Assembly (NCBI GenBank): GCA_902790935.1
Contig: CADATP010000011.1
Location: 1 to 44,437, forward strand
Direction: 5' to 3'
Source of the DNA: an uncultured Lachnospiraceae bacterium
Lineage (GTDB): Bacteria > Bacillota > Clostridia > Lachnospirales > Lachnospiraceae
Length of the DNA: 44,437 nt
The translations under genes and the position numbers were made by a program. The notes under the pieces are model-generated. The model was given only the letters and a program-made list of their open reading frames with translations. It made no database searches and was not told the origin of the DNA. Position 1 is the first letter of the stretch. The number at the start of each line of letters is the position of its first letter. Shown one piece after another: positions 36,531 to 44,437 of this stretch.

Positions 36531-36664
36531 ATTCCTTCCTCCTTTTTCTTTGAAATCTTTAAACACACACAATTCCGTATTATATTACTTTATAATTCAA
36601 AAATCTCCTTAATAAGCATTTATTTAGAGAATATTTAGAAACGGTTCAAAATATATTAACAAAA

Positions 36665-37588
36665 TTATTTTTCCGCTATTTTATTAAGTTCGTAAGGCGT
36701 ATTCTGGTATACGTAGTAGTTTAGCCAGTTAGTGTAAAGATTGTTGCTTGCTGAGCGCCAGGTTAAAAGCGGCTTTTTCTCGGGATCGTCATCCGGGAAA
36801 TAGTTGTAGGGAACCTGAATGGGAAGCCCTTTATTAAGATCTCTGAAATACTCGTTCTTAAGAGTCAGTCTGTCGTACTCGGGATGTCCGGTTACAAAAA
36901 TCTTCTTTCCGTCCTCGGCCATTGCAAGAAATACGCCGGCATCTTCGCTCTCCGCAACGATCGTAAGCTCCTTGCAGGCGTGGAGCTCTTCGCTCGATGT
37001 GGCGGTATGTCTGCTGTGGGGAGCGTAGAAAACATCATCAAATCCCCTTACAAGAGGAATCTTACGGTTGTTTACGGTATGCTTGTAAATACCGAAAAGC
37101 TTCTTAGGAAGAAGGATCTTGTTGATTCCGTAGTAGTGGTAGAATCCGGCCTGTGCTCCCCAGCAGATATGAAGAGTACTGGTAACATGCTTCTCGGCCC
37201 AGTCCATGATCATGCAGACTTCATCCCAGTAATCAACCTCTTCAAAGCTGATATCCTCAACCGGCGCCCCCGTAATGATCATACCGTCGAACTTTTCATG
37301 CTTAATATCATCAAATGTGCAGTAAAATCTATTAAGATGGTTCGCTGAGGTATTTAATGATACATGGGTCTTCGTATTCATAAAGGTCACATCTACCTGA
37401 AGCGGCGAATTGGAAAGAGCTCTTAAAAGCTGCAATTCCGTATCCTGCTTAACGGGCATATTGTTTAAAACAAGAACCTTTAAAGGTCTGATATCCTGGT
37501 GGATGGCGCGGAACTCATCCATCACAAATATGTTTTCATTTTCCAAAATCTCTCTTGCGGGGAGGTCTCTCTGAATTTTAATAGGCAT
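36665..37588 (-). CDS. metA: Homoserine O-acetyltransferase of the MetA type
   Basis: MetA acylates the hydroxyl of homoserine, the first committed step of methionine synthesis. The 307 residues contain the nucleophile C142 (HICWGAQAG), H235 and E237 (GHPEYDR). Residue 111, at GAPVE, is Glu; in characterised MetA proteins Glu here goes with acetyl-CoA use and Gly with succinyl-CoA use. This predicts O-acetylhomoserine as product despite the metA (succinyltransferase) name. AAGGAAG precedes ATG. It lies 13 bp after ligA on the same strand. I see no SAM riboswitch or T-box in the short gap, so methionine control would act on an upstream promoter, if at all. Confidence 0.95.
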   Translation of the reverse strand: MPIKIQRDLPAREILENENIFVMDEFRAIHQDIRPLKVLVLNNMPVKQDTELQLLRALSNSPLQVDVTFMNTKTHVSLNTSANHLNRFYCTFDDIKHEKFDGMIITGAPVEDISFEEVDYWDEVCMIMDWAEKHVTSTLHICWGAQAGFYHYYGINKILLPKKLFGIYKHTVNNRKIPLVRGFDDVFYAPHSRHTATSSEELHACKELTIVAESEDAGVFLAMAEDGKKIFVTGHPEYDRLTLKNEYFRDLNKGLPIQVPYNYFPDDDPEKKPLLTWRSASNNLYTNWLNYYVYQNTPYELNKIAEK

Positions 37589-37601
37589 TAGTTTACTTCC
37601 T

Positions 37602-39578
37602 TTACTGTAAGTATTTTCCCATAAACTCTTCTTCTGTGATTATAGGAATGCCAAGCTCTTTTGCTGTCTTATTCTTGGTCGAATTAGAAGTATTGTCGTT
37701 ATTGATAAGCGCAGATGTCTTTCCGGTAACAGACCCCGTCACCTTTCCGCCCTTACTTTCGATAATCTCTTTTAAAGCATTTCGATTCTCAAAATGATTA
37801 AGGCTTCCGGTTACCACAAAAATCATACCCGAAAGATTTTGCTCATCAGCATTAACCGTCGGTTTCTCGATATCAAGCTTACGGACAAGTTCTCTTACCA
37901 AACCTAAGTTTCTTTCGTTCTCAAAGAAACTGCATACAGCTCCGGCCATTACCTCACCGATCCCGTCTATAGCAGTGAGATCCTCTCTCTTAGCCTCAAT
38001 GATCTTTTCAAGATCGTAATCGTAGGCTTTGCAGATAAGCTTTGCATTCGCCGATCCGATTCCGCTGATACCAAGTCCGAAGATAACTCTCGGCAAGGTG
38101 GTATGGGATGCTTTCTCTATTGAAGAGATTAGATTATCATACGACTTTTCGCCAAATCCTTCAAGCCTTACGATGTTTTCCTTATGTTTCTCAAGTTCAA
38201 ATAGATCCGGAAAGCTTTTAATAAATCCAAAATCAATCAATTTCTCAAGGGTAGCCTCGGAAAGTCCGTCAATATTTAAGGCTTCGCGACTTACAAACTG
38301 TGAAAAAGCTTTGATCTGCTTTGCGGGACAATCCTCGTTAAGACAGTACAGACTCTGCGCCTCGTTTAGTGCTTTAATCTCTGTGGGCCCGCCGCAGACA
38401 GGGCATACCTTCGGGATTACTAAAGATCCGGAACCGGTCAGATTCTCCGCAATCTGAGGGATTATCATATTCGCCTTATAAACGGTAATCCGGTCTCCGA
38501 TGCCAAGCTTAAGCTCTCTGACGATTGAAACATTATGCACTGACGCTCTTGATACCGTAGTTCCTTCAAGTTCAACCGGATCAAATATCGCTACAGGATT
38601 TATAAGTCCCGTTCTGCTGGCGCTCCACTCGACTTCTCTGAGAGTAGTCTCCGCCGTTTCATCAGCCCACTTAAAGGCGATGGAATGTCTTGGGAATTTG
38701 GCTGTTCTTCCTAAGGATGCGCCGTAAGCAATGTCCTCGTAGGTAAGTACAAGTCCATCGGAAGGGATTTCGTAGTTTTCGATTTTCTTGGCAAAGTACT
38801 CGATAGCTTCAAAAATTGAATTCTCGTCAACAAACCTTCTCTCAACTACTTCAAAGCCCTGCTCTTCAAGGAATCTAAAGGTTGCTTCTCTTGAGTTTCC
38901 AAAGTCTTTTTCCGAGCCGTCTTCACCTACAGCACTGACCATATTAAAAGCGATAAATCTGACGTTACGCTCAGCCGTAATTTTGTTATTAAGCTGCCTT
39001 ACAGAACCGCTGCAGAGGTTACGAGGGTTCTTATACTTATCGGCGTCGTTCGTAATCTTTCTGTTTATCTCTTCAAAATCAGGATAAGATATTACCGCCT
39101 CACCTCTAAGCACAAGGCTTCCCTTAAATGCTATCTTAGTAGGAACATTTACAAATACTCTTGCATTCGGCGTAATAACCTCACCGATCTCGCCGTTTCC
39201 TCTTGTAACAGCCTTTATAAGTTCTCCTTTGTTGTAAGTAAGGACAACAGTAAGTCCGTCAAGCTTCCATGAAAGTATGCCTTCATGTCCGTTAAGCCAG
39301 CTCGCCAGCTCTTCTCTGCTTTTTGTCTTATCAAGAGAAAGCATTGGACTTTCGTGACGTTCCTTTGGAAGTTCATCTACCGCTTCATATCCAACCTTAA
39401 CCGTCGGTGAATTTGATAAAGTTATTCCCAGTTCTTTTTCCAGCATTACAAGTTCATCGTAGAGCTTGTCATATTCGTAATTGCTTATAATCTCTTCATC
39501 CTTGGCGTAGTAAGCCTCGGACGCTTTTGAAAGAACGTTTACCAGTTCTTTCATTCTATCCATTTTATTATCGGACAT
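37602..39578 (-). CDS. ligA: NAD-dependent DNA ligase, divergent
   Basis: LigA seals nicks in DNA using NAD. The 658 residues contain the adenylation domain with K105 in SWKLDGL, an OB-fold, the Cys4 zinc finger (CPVCGG...[10 protein letters not shown]), helix-hairpin-helix repeats and a C-terminal BRCT domain. Several conserved blocks are altered: RGDGxxGEDVTxN reads [13 protein letters not shown]. This suggests either a divergent housekeeping ligase or an extra copy; I cannot tell which from this window. GGAGT lies upstream of ATG 39578. metA follows closely. Confidence 0.93.
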   Translation of the reverse strand: MSDNKMDRMKELVNVLSKASEAYYAKDEEIISNYEYDKLYDELVMLEKELGITLSNSPTVKVGYEAVDELPKERHESPMLSLDKTKSREELASWLNGHEGILSWKLDGLTVVLTYNKGELIKAVTRGNGEIGEVITPNARVFVNVPTKIAFKGSLVLRGEAVISYPDFEEINRKITNDADKYKNPRNLCSGSVRQLNNKITAERNVRFIAFNMVSAVGEDGSEKDFGNSREATFRFLEEQGFEVVERRFVDENSIFEAIEYFAKKIENYEIPSDGLVLTYEDIAYGASLGRTAKFPRHSIAFKWADETAETTLREVEWSASRTGLINPVAIFDPVELEGTTVSRASVHNVSIVRELKLGIGDRITVYKANMIIPQIAENLTGSGSLVIPKVCPVCGGPTEIKALNEAQSLYCLNEDCPAKQIKAFSQFVSREALNIDGLSEATLEKLIDFGFIKSFPDLFELEKHKENIVRLEGFGEKSYDNLISSIEKASHTTLPRVIFGLGISGIGSANAKLICKAYDYDLEKIIEAKREDLTAIDGIGEVMAGAVCSFFENERNLGLVRELVRKLDIEKPTVNADEQNLSGMIFVVTGSLNHFENRNALKEIIESKGGKVTGSVTGKTSALINNDNTSNSTKNKTAKELGIPIITEEEFMGKYLQ

Positions 39579-39636
39579 AATTTACTCCGTTTATAAATCA
39601 AACATTCCCTAATCCAGAATCAATACCCATTGGATA

Positions 39637-40365
39637 TCATTTTTTCTTACCCGAAGTTTGTCTAAAAAGCTCAGTAAGCTCATCGCCGGTAAGTTCCCTA
39701 TATTCCCCGGGCTTTAAATCGCCAAGAAGTATATTTACAATCCTTACTCTTTTAAGACTTCTGACTTCAGCTCCGCAGGCCTTGCACATTCGTCTTATCT
39801 GGCGGTTAAGTCCCTGGGTTAATACCACCTTAAAAGTATATTCCGACAGTCTTTCGGCAAAGGCAGGTCTTGTAGTCTGTTCCAGATCTTTAAGATAGAT
39901 TCCCTCTTTAAACTTCTTTATAAGCTCATCGGAAACCTTGTTTTTAATCCTTACGACATACTCTTTTTCATGCCCGTTTGCTCCCCGCATCATACGCTCT
40001 ATAAGGTCACCGTCATTGGTTAGAAGCATCAACCCTTCCGAGTCCTTATCAAGTCTTCCGGCGTAGGTAACCCTTACGGGATAATCTATAAGCTCTCCGA
40101 TAAGCCTCTCAGCATGAGAATCTTTTTCGCTGACGGTAACTCCCACAGGCTTATAAAAAGCAAGATAAGCTTTTCTTTCAGGACCCGAAACTACTTTACC
40201 GTTAACGATTATCTCTTCGGAGCCGTCAAGCCTCATCCCGGATGAAGCCTTTACGCCATTAACGTAAACCTTTCCCATCTCGATAAGCTTATCCGCATCC
40301 CGCCTCGAGCAGATACCGCAGGAAGCCAAATATTTATTTATTCGTATAATTTCATTAACTTCCAT
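39637..40365 (-). CDS. RsuA/RluB-family pseudouridine synthase
   Basis: The 242 residues carry an N-terminal S4 RNA-binding domain (INKYLASCGICSRRDADKLI) and the RsuA-type catalytic domain, with the catalytic Asp in GRLDKDSEGLMLLTNDGDL. Members isomerise uridine in rRNA, mostly 23S near the A-loop or stem 89. No clear Shine-Dalgarno is seen, so the start is uncertain: ATG 40365 or TTG 40383 (six residues longer). The first ATG is preferred. The C-terminus has a short Lys-rich tail. Whether it is RluB, RluE or RluF cannot be decided from motif alone. Confidence 0.85.
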   Translation of the reverse strand: MEVNEIIRINKYLASCGICSRRDADKLIEMGKVYVNGVKASSGMRLDGSEEIIVNGKVVSGPERKAYLAFYKPVGVTVSEKDSHAERLIGELIDYPVRVTYAGRLDKDSEGLMLLTNDGDLIERMMRGANGHEKEYVVRIKNKVSDELIKKFKEGIYLKDLEQTTRPAFAERLSEYTFKVVLTQGLNRQIRRMCKACGAEVRSLKRVRIVNILLGDLKPGEYRELTGDELTELFRQTSGKKK

Positions 40366-40426
40366 CTGTTTTTTTGTAAACAAATATTATTTACGTTTCA
40401 GTCCCCGCTCAAAAAAATGCCCCGAA

Positions 40427-40903
40427 CTATTTATCGTAGAATTCCAGCTCAAGTATATTCTTTGCAGCGGGAATACCGTTTCCTTCTTCAAGTCCTCTCT
40501 TGGCGGTCTTATCCGCAAGGTCGTTGTACTTATCTCCCGAATGGCCCTCGACTTTATGGAAAGAGATTTTAATATCAGCGCCGCAGCTTCTCATATAGTC
40601 ACGATACTTTTGCGTCAGCTCATTTTTGGCCTTCCAGGCCCCCGTAACCCACATCTCGATACCGCTGTAATCGTAGAAAATATCAATAGCCTTATAGCCG
40701 CTCTTTCTCGCACAGGAAACCGCGTACATCGCGCCAAGCATCTCTCCCGTAACGTTTCTTTGCTTTAAAGACTCGGGATTGTCTCCGTTTCCGAGGGCGA
40801 GATAAATCTCTCCGTCATCAAGTATAAACACGCATCCAAAGGCATATTTTTTTATCGCGTCATTGTAGCTTCCGTCTACATAGACGGTTATTGATTCGTT
40901 CAT
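40427..40903 (-). CDS. rnhA: Ribonuclease H (type 1 fold)
   Basis: The 158-residue protein has the RNase H1 acidic quartet D10 (VYVDGS), E54 (VTGEMLGA), D78 (IFYDYS) and D128 (YNDLADK), plus the flexible-loop H121. The enzyme removes the RNA strand of RNA-DNA hybrids. It is typical length for the bacterial type without a hybrid-binding domain. ATG 40903 follows AAGG at 5 nt; the GTG at 40909 is an alternative. It lies in a line of housekeeping genes (dacA-like, rnhA, pseudouridine synthase, ligA). Confidence 0.93.
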   Translation of the reverse strand: MNESITVYVDGSYNDAIKKYAFGCVFILDDGEIYLALGNGDNPESLKQRNVTGEMLGAMYAVSCARKSGYKAIDIFYDYSGIEMWVTGAWKAKNELTQKYRDYMRSCGADIKISFHKVEGHSGDKYNDLADKTAKRGLEEGNGIPAAKNILELEFYDK

Positions 40904-40916
40904 ATTCACCTTAAAA

Positions 40917-42209
40917 TCAGTTTTTGTGGTATCCTGTATTTCCTAAAGCATAGATATTATATGCCGCTACATGGTCATAAATACATCTCCATGAGCTCCA
41001 TGCGTTACCGCTGACGCAGATATAGGTTTTACCGGAATCGGTCTTCATCATACTTACGCCGCAGCATCCGGATTCATTTACAAATCCCGTTTTAGCCCCG
41101 CATACATACCCTCCGGTATCCTTATCCTCGATTCTTCTGAGGAACCAGTTTGACAGAGGAATACCTTCGGAATGGAAATCCGAAATGCTTGTTGAATACT
41201 TTCTAGTACCCAAAACCTCACTTAAAAAGTCATCCTTCATTGCAGCGGCAAGAATAACAGCAATATCATTACAGGTACTGTAGTTGTTGTCGTCATATAC
41301 TCCGACGCAGTTGGCAAAATGTGTAGTTTCGGCAATTCCCAGGGCTGCGCAGTTGTCATTCATAAGCTTAACGAAATCTTCATGTGTTCCTGCAGTATAT
41401 TCAGCCAGCATATAAGCAGATTCTCCGCCGGAAGGAAGTATCGTTCCGTAAAAAAGATCTCTTACAGTAACAACTTCACCTTCCTCAAACCCGGCGCTTG
41501 AACAGCCGTTTTTAAGGTCGTAGGAAATAGCGTTGTATGAAAGTGTAACCTTTTCATCAAGCATTTCATCCGTAATAAACTGTCTTGCTGTTAATACAGT
41601 CATTACCTTTGTCATTGAAGCCGGAAACATTTTTTCAAATCCGCTTTTTTGAGCAAGTACCTTCCCAGTATCCACATCTACCATAAGCCCGTATGTGGAA
41701 TAAAACTCATCCGAGCCCATATATGCGGTATTTCCATCTGATGTAAAAACAATATCACCGCTCTTAAAATCATACCGTTTCGGAAGACTTGAAGGGTAAG
41801 ATACTCCTCCTCCAAGAGCGCCGTTTTCGTTAGTTTCATTGTAAACGGTATCCGGAGCTATTAAAGCGCTGTCTTTATCGGGATTACCGTAAATATCACC
41901 GCTTTCGGCGTTATCAAAGCCTCCGTCAGATGGATCCTCCGAAGAAATATCAGTAGCAAGGGAATCATTTTCCTCTTCCAGAACCGTACCAATGGGTATT
42001 ACATTGTTTGAAACATTTTTCTTAGGAATATGCTTTACCACAAGCACAATTCCCGTAATGATCACTGCTAATAAAGCAAGCAAAATCAGACCGCCAAAGA
42101 ACAGTTTCCTGTTGCGAAGCTGACGTTTCTTTTCAGCTTCGACTCTGGCGCGTCTGATTTCGCATTTTATTCTGTATTCCTCTTCGGAATAGAAATTATT
42201 TTGTGTCAT
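40917..42209 (-). CDS. Membrane-anchored D,D-carboxypeptidase (S11 family)
   Basis: The 430 residues contain a basic cytoplasmic tail, one membrane anchor (about 36-58), a Ser/Asp-rich linker to about 140 and a penicillin-binding transpeptidase-like domain. The catalytic S198-M-T-K201 and K373-T-G375 motifs are intact; the middle SxN motif reads S260-G-G, lacking the usual Asn. The enzyme would trim the terminal D-Ala from peptidoglycan pentapeptides. ATG 42209 overlaps the upstream ferredoxin oxidoreductase stop by 4 bp (ATGA) with GGAGCG upstream; an N-terminal signal anchor replaces the usual cleavable signal and C-terminal amphipathic helix of PBP5-type enzymes. Confidence 0.9.
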   Translation of the reverse strand: MTQNNFYSEEEYRIKCEIRRARVEAEKKRQLRNRKLFFGGLILLALLAVIITGIVLVVKHIPKKNVSNNVIPIGTVLEEENDSLATDISSEDPSDGGFDNAESGDIYGNPDKDSALIAPDTVYNETNENGALGGGVSYPSSLPKRYDFKSGDIVFTSDGNTAYMGSDEFYSTYGLMVDVDTGKVLAQKSGFEKMFPASMTKVMTVLTARQFITDEMLDEKVTLSYNAISYDLKNGCSSAGFEEGEVVTVRDLFYGTILPSGGESAYMLAEYTAGTHEDFVKLMNDNCAALGIAETTHFANCVGVYDDNNYSTCNDIAVILAAAMKDDFLSEVLGTRKYSTSISDFHSEGIPLSNWFLRRIEDKDTGGYVCGAKTGFVNESGCCGVSMMKTDSGKTYICVSGNAWSSWRCIYDHVAAYNIYALGNTGYHKN

Positions 42210-43147
42210 GAATCGCTCCGAGTAAGTAATTCTTCCCATCTTCTGTCTACTTCTTCCTGGAAAGCAGCGATGAGATGCTGGTTCTCAGGCTTGAAAAGAT
42301 GCTTGAATCTTCCCTGCTTAACAAGGAAATCTTCAAGAGGAAGCTTATTTTTCGGTCTGTAGTTTACGATCCACTTACCCTCTATAACCTCAAATAAAGG
42401 CCAGTAGCAGGTTTCAACAGCAAGCTTACAGATTTCCGGAAGATCCGGAGTGTCATATCTCCATCCTCTGGGACAGGGAGCGAGAATATTTAAAAAGGCA
42501 GGTCCCTTTGTATAGATCGCTTTTTCGGATTTAACGTAAAGGTCCTTAAAGTTGCTGATAAATGTTGTTTGGGCAACATAAGGGATGTTATGGGCTGCCA
42601 TAATTCCCGCAAGATCCTTGCGGATCTGGGGCTTACCGTTTGAACACTTACCCGAAGGAGTTGTTGTTGTATCGGCATACTGGGGAGTAGCTGATGAACG
42701 CTGGATTCCCGTGTTCATATAGGCTCCGTTGTCATAGCAGACATATACCATATCATGTCCTCTTTCCATAGCACCGGAAAGGGACTGAAGTCCGATATCG
42801 TAGGTTCCGCCGTCTCCGCCGAAGGTTATGAACTTATAAGTTTCATCGATCTTTCCGCGCTTTTGTAAAGCCTTAAAAGCGGTCTCGACTCCCGAAAGGG
42901 TAGCTCCGGCGCTCTCGAAAGCGGTATGGATATAGCTGTCTGTATAAGCTGTATAGGGGTATGTGTAGGTAGAAACCTCGAGGCAACCCGTCGCATTACC
43001 AACTACAGCTTTATCTCCGGGATGAAGGGCTTTTAATACGTTTCTTACCGCGATGGTACCGCCGCAGCCTGCGCACATTCTGTGGCCGGGGGCAAGCCTC
43101 TCTTCCCTCTCCTGAATTTCCTTAAAATTAAATACGCTTTGTTCCAT
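42206..43147 (-). CDS. porB: 2-oxoacid (pyruvate-type):ferredoxin oxidoreductase, beta subunit
   Basis: The 313 residues bind thiamine diphosphate and a [4Fe-4S] cluster. Cys25/Cys28 (HRMCAGCGG), Cys55 (GNATGCLEV) and a later Cys (LAPCPRGW) are candidate cluster ligands. The thiamine diphosphate signature runs from GDGG (111-114) to NGAYMNTG. The complex oxidatively decarboxylates pyruvate or a branched 2-oxoacid and reduces ferredoxin. Substrate cannot be fixed from sequence. A weak AAAGGATC precedes ATG. The alpha subunit gene lies upstream but is separated by a 453-bp DUF559 unit, which is unusual. Confidence 0.93.
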   Translation of the reverse strand: MEQSVFNFKEIQEREERLAPGHRMCAGCGGTIAVRNVLKALHPGDKAVVGNATGCLEVSTYTYPYTAYTDSYIHTAFESAGATLSGVETAFKALQKRGKIDETYKFITFGGDGGTYDIGLQSLSGAMERGHDMVYVCYDNGAYMNTGIQRSSATPQYADTTTTPSGKCSNGKPQIRKDLAGIMAAHNIPYVAQTTFISNFKDLYVKSEKAIYTKGPAFLNILAPCPRGWRYDTPDLPEICKLAVETCYWPLFEVIEGKWIVNYRPKNKLPLEDFLVKQGRFKHLFKPENQHLIAAFQEEVDRRWEELLTRSDS

Positions 43148-43167
43148 GATTGATCCTTTTCTTATAT

Positions 43168-43220
43168 AAGCCTTCCCCTTGAGGGGAAGGTGTCTGCGAA
43201 GCAGACGGATGAGGTGAAAA
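43168..43220. repeat. Left inverted-repeat arm of the DUF559 unit
   Basis: The 53-bp arm contains hairpin A (CCTTCCCC-TTGA-GGGGAAGG, 43171-43190) and hairpin B (GTCTGC-GAA-GCAGAC, 43192-43206), then GGATGAGGTGAAAA. The DUF559 stop codon (43221-43223) directly adjoins it. Confidence 0.85.
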
Positions 43221-43514
43221 CTAATTAACTATATGATTCCATATATCCTCACAAACTGCTTCAAATCTTAGATTGATATCATTATTTGGATATCTTAAAA
43301 CAGTAATACCTAAACTCTTTAAATAATTATCCCTTTCTATATCTTCTTCTCTTCCGTCTTTTTCAAAATGTTGAGATCCATCCAGTTCAATAACTATTTT
43401 TTTAGATGGAATATAAAAATCAACAATATAAGGACCTATAACTTTTTGTCTTTTAACATTTACTTTTAATCTTTTTAAAAAGTCATACCATAAATGTCTT
43501 TCTTCTTTAGTCAT
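43221..43514 (-). CDS. DUF559 (Vsr-like fold) endonuclease-domain protein
   Basis: The 97 residues from ATG 43514 carry the DUF559 core: QKVIGPYIVDFYIPSKKIVIELDGSQH, with the candidate metal-binding Asp, Glu-Leu-Asp and His, and LRYPNNDI. The fold belongs to the restriction-like/Vsr group, so nicking or cutting DNA is possible but unproven. In-frame translation continues upstream (KINSDKNILTSYSQSLRKN) for 18 codons to ATT at 43568, just after GAGGTG in the right arm. That region resembles the usual N-terminus, while ATG 43514 has no ribosome binding site. The gene may use ATT or have lost its start. It fills the space between the arms, is AT-rich and interrupts por. Confidence 0.8.
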   Translation of the reverse strand: MTKEERHLWYDFLKRLKVNVKRQKVIGPYIVDFYIPSKKIVIELDGSQHFEKDGREEDIERDNYLKSLGITVLRYPNNDINLRFEAVCEDIWNHIVN

Positions 43515-43569
43515 GTTTTTACGAAGCGACTGTGAATATGAAGTTAAAATGTTTTTATCTGAATTAATT

Positions 43570-43620
43570 TTTTCACCTCATCCGTCGCTTCGCGACACCT
43601 TCCCCTCAAGGGGAAGGCTT
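43570..43620. repeat. Right inverted-repeat arm of the DUF559 unit
   Basis: The 51-bp arm is the reverse complement of the left arm except for two bases fewer in hairpin B (GTCGC-TTC-GCGAC, 43584-43596) and a few A residues. On the minus strand its end GAGGTGA can act as a Shine-Dalgarno for the DUF559 frame. Confidence 0.85.
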
Positions 43621-43666
43621 TATATTGTCCTTATCTGAAATAACCATATTCATTATGAAAACGCTT

Positions 43667-44437
43667 TTATTCTCTAAGTCCTAAATAAGGATACTCACTG
43701 TAAGAAATCTCGCCCTTTGAAAGCTTGATAAGATTTTCGAATACTCCCTCGATATCCTCTACTTTAACGTCACGTCCCGAAAGTCCGTACATAATATTAA
43801 CGGTCTCGGCCGTGCACTTAGCTCTGTACATAGCAGCAGTCAGCTCAGCTCCAAGGGGGCCTCCCTGAGTAGAGTAGCTTTCCGAACGATCCATAATAGC
43901 AACCGCTTTGCATCCTTTAAGGGCGGCTGCAAACTCTTCTCCGGGGAAAGGACGGAATACTCTTACCTTCATCAGGCCTGCCTTAATTCCGCTTTCTCTT
44001 AGCTTATCAACAGCATCCTTAACAGTTCCGCAAACAGAACCAATGGCTACTACAGCATACTCGGCATCTTCAAGTCTGTATCCTTCGTAGAAGCCGTACT
44101 TTTGTCCGGTTATCTCCTCGAACTCTTTAGCCACGTCAAGTATAACCTTTTTGGCGTTTCTCATAGCCTCTGAATGTGCCTTTTTAGACTCCATACAGTA
44201 GTTGGAAACCGCATAAGGTCCGATAGCCATCGGTTCGTTATGCTTAAGGAGATAATGATCGGGTTCATACTCTCCGACAAATTTCTTAATAGGCTCATCA
44301 TCCCAAAGGGTAATGTTCTGTACGGCATGGGATGTGATAAATCCGTCCTGGCATATCATAACCGGAAGATGCACACCCTTAGCCTCGGCGATCCTGTGAG
44401 CCTGAAGGAAATTGTCGTAAACTTCCTGGTTGGTCTC
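43667..44437 (-). CDS. porA: 2-oxoacid (pyruvate-type):ferredoxin oxidoreductase, alpha subunit (N-terminus cut by window edge)
   Basis: The frame is open to the right edge, so the first part of the protein is missing; 256 residues are visible, ending at YSEYPYLGLRE. The start residues at the edge read ETNQEVYDNFLQAHRI. Recognisable alpha-subunit features are VMICQDGFITSH, the DAEYAVVAIGSVCGTV nucleotide-fold segment and the late DRSESYSTQGGPLGAE loop. The subunit pairs with porB to bind thiamine diphosphate and would be preceded by gamma and delta subunits outside the window. A 453-bp DUF559 unit separates its stop from porB, so polycistronic mRNA must pass through two strong hairpins. Confidence 0.92.
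   Translation of the reverse strand, partial: ETNQEVYDNFLQAHRIAEAKGVHLPVMICQDGFITSHAVQNITLWDDEPIKKFVGEYEPDHYLLKHNEPMAIGPYAVSNYCMESKKAHSEAMRNAKKVILDVAKEFEEITGQKYGFYEGYRLEDAEYAVVAIGSVCGTVKDAVDKLRESGIKAGLMKVRVFRPFPGEEFAAALKGCKAVAIMDRSESYSTQGGPLGAELTAAMYRAKCTAETVNIMYGLSGRDVKVEDIEGVFENLIKLSKGEISYSEYPYLGLRE

Larger units (their letters stand above)
43168..43620. mobile_element. 453-bp DUF559 unit bounded by hairpin-containing inverted repeats
   Basis: The unit begins AAGCCTTCCCC and ends GGGGAAGGCTT. It contains only the DUF559 gene and the two arms. It is flanked on both sides by TATAT (43163-43167 and 43621-43625), a possible 5-bp target duplication, though such AT sequence is weak evidence. Its body is visibly more AT-rich than the por genes. 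It interrupts the por operon. Such hairpin arms beside DUF559 genes occur elsewhere in bacteria by my memory, but I could not verify this. No transposase is inside. Confidence 0.6.

Noticed and set aside
36573-36664. Sigma-D (flagellar) promoter for the chemoreceptor
   Set aside because: A TATAAT lies near 36587 but neither a matching -35 nor a TAAA-N15-GCCGATAT-type sequence is convincing.

Overview
The window looks like chromosomal DNA from an anaerobic Firmicute, most likely a Lachnospiraceae member (Butyrivibrio/Pseudobutyrivibrio-like). This rests on gene content and style, not on a database search. The signs are strong GGAGG ribosome binding sites, sigma-A-type promoters with 17-bp spacers, the era-recO-glyS neighbourhood, a single-chain glycyl-tRNA synthetase, a giant 2-hydroxyacyl-CoA dehydratase activase, ferredoxin-linked 2-oxoacid oxidation and several zinc-ribbon membrane proteins. 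Almost everything is on the minus strand. The exceptions are two plus-strand genes at 24.3-30.9 kb. I see no rRNA, tRNA, CRISPR array or prophage.

Layout, in plus-strand order. 0-3.4 kb: an edge-truncated zinc-ribbon/TPR-like protein, folD and fhs (one-carbon folate metabolism). 3.4-3.6 kb: an intergenic cluster of palindromes. 3.6-9.3 kb: an FtsK/SpoIIIE DNA translocase, a GT-C-like membrane protein and a GT2 glycosyltransferase. 9.4-13.7 kb: a YebC-type factor with its own promoter, a lipid kinase and alaS. 13.76-13.97 kb: a 215-bp long inverted-repeat element. 14-22 kb: glyS with its own promoter, an Asp/Ser/Trp-tailed zinc-ribbon protein, recO, era, a DUF4349 lipoprotein and an M16C peptidase. 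22.1-24.2 kb: a compact operon of a rhomboid-like pseudoprotease, a sigma-70-like protein lacking promoter-recognition regions, and an unknown protein. 24.3-30.9 kb, plus strand: an LtaS-like sulfatase-fold enzyme and the 1414-residue activase.

31-37 kb: a SulP anion transporter, three tandem 34-bp REP-like palindromes, a small lipoprotein, and a translationally coupled pair of a chemoreceptor and a sugar-binding lipoprotein with no transporter genes beside it. 36.7-42.2 kb: metA, ligA, a pseudouridine synthase, RNase H and a D,D-carboxypeptidase. 42.2-44.4 kb: the beta and alpha subunits of a 2-oxoacid:ferredoxin oxidoreductase. These two are separated by a 453-bp unit that carries a DUF559 endonuclease-like gene between hairpin-bearing inverted repeats, with a possible 5-bp target duplication.

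The strongest candidates for something undescribed are the DUF559 unit (43168-43620), whose arms differ by a change that preserves a hairpin; the 215-bp foldback element between glyS and alaS; the palindrome cluster before fhs; and the rhomboid/degenerate-sigma operon. Everything else looks like ordinary core genome. Functions are assigned from recognised motifs only, and no searches were run.
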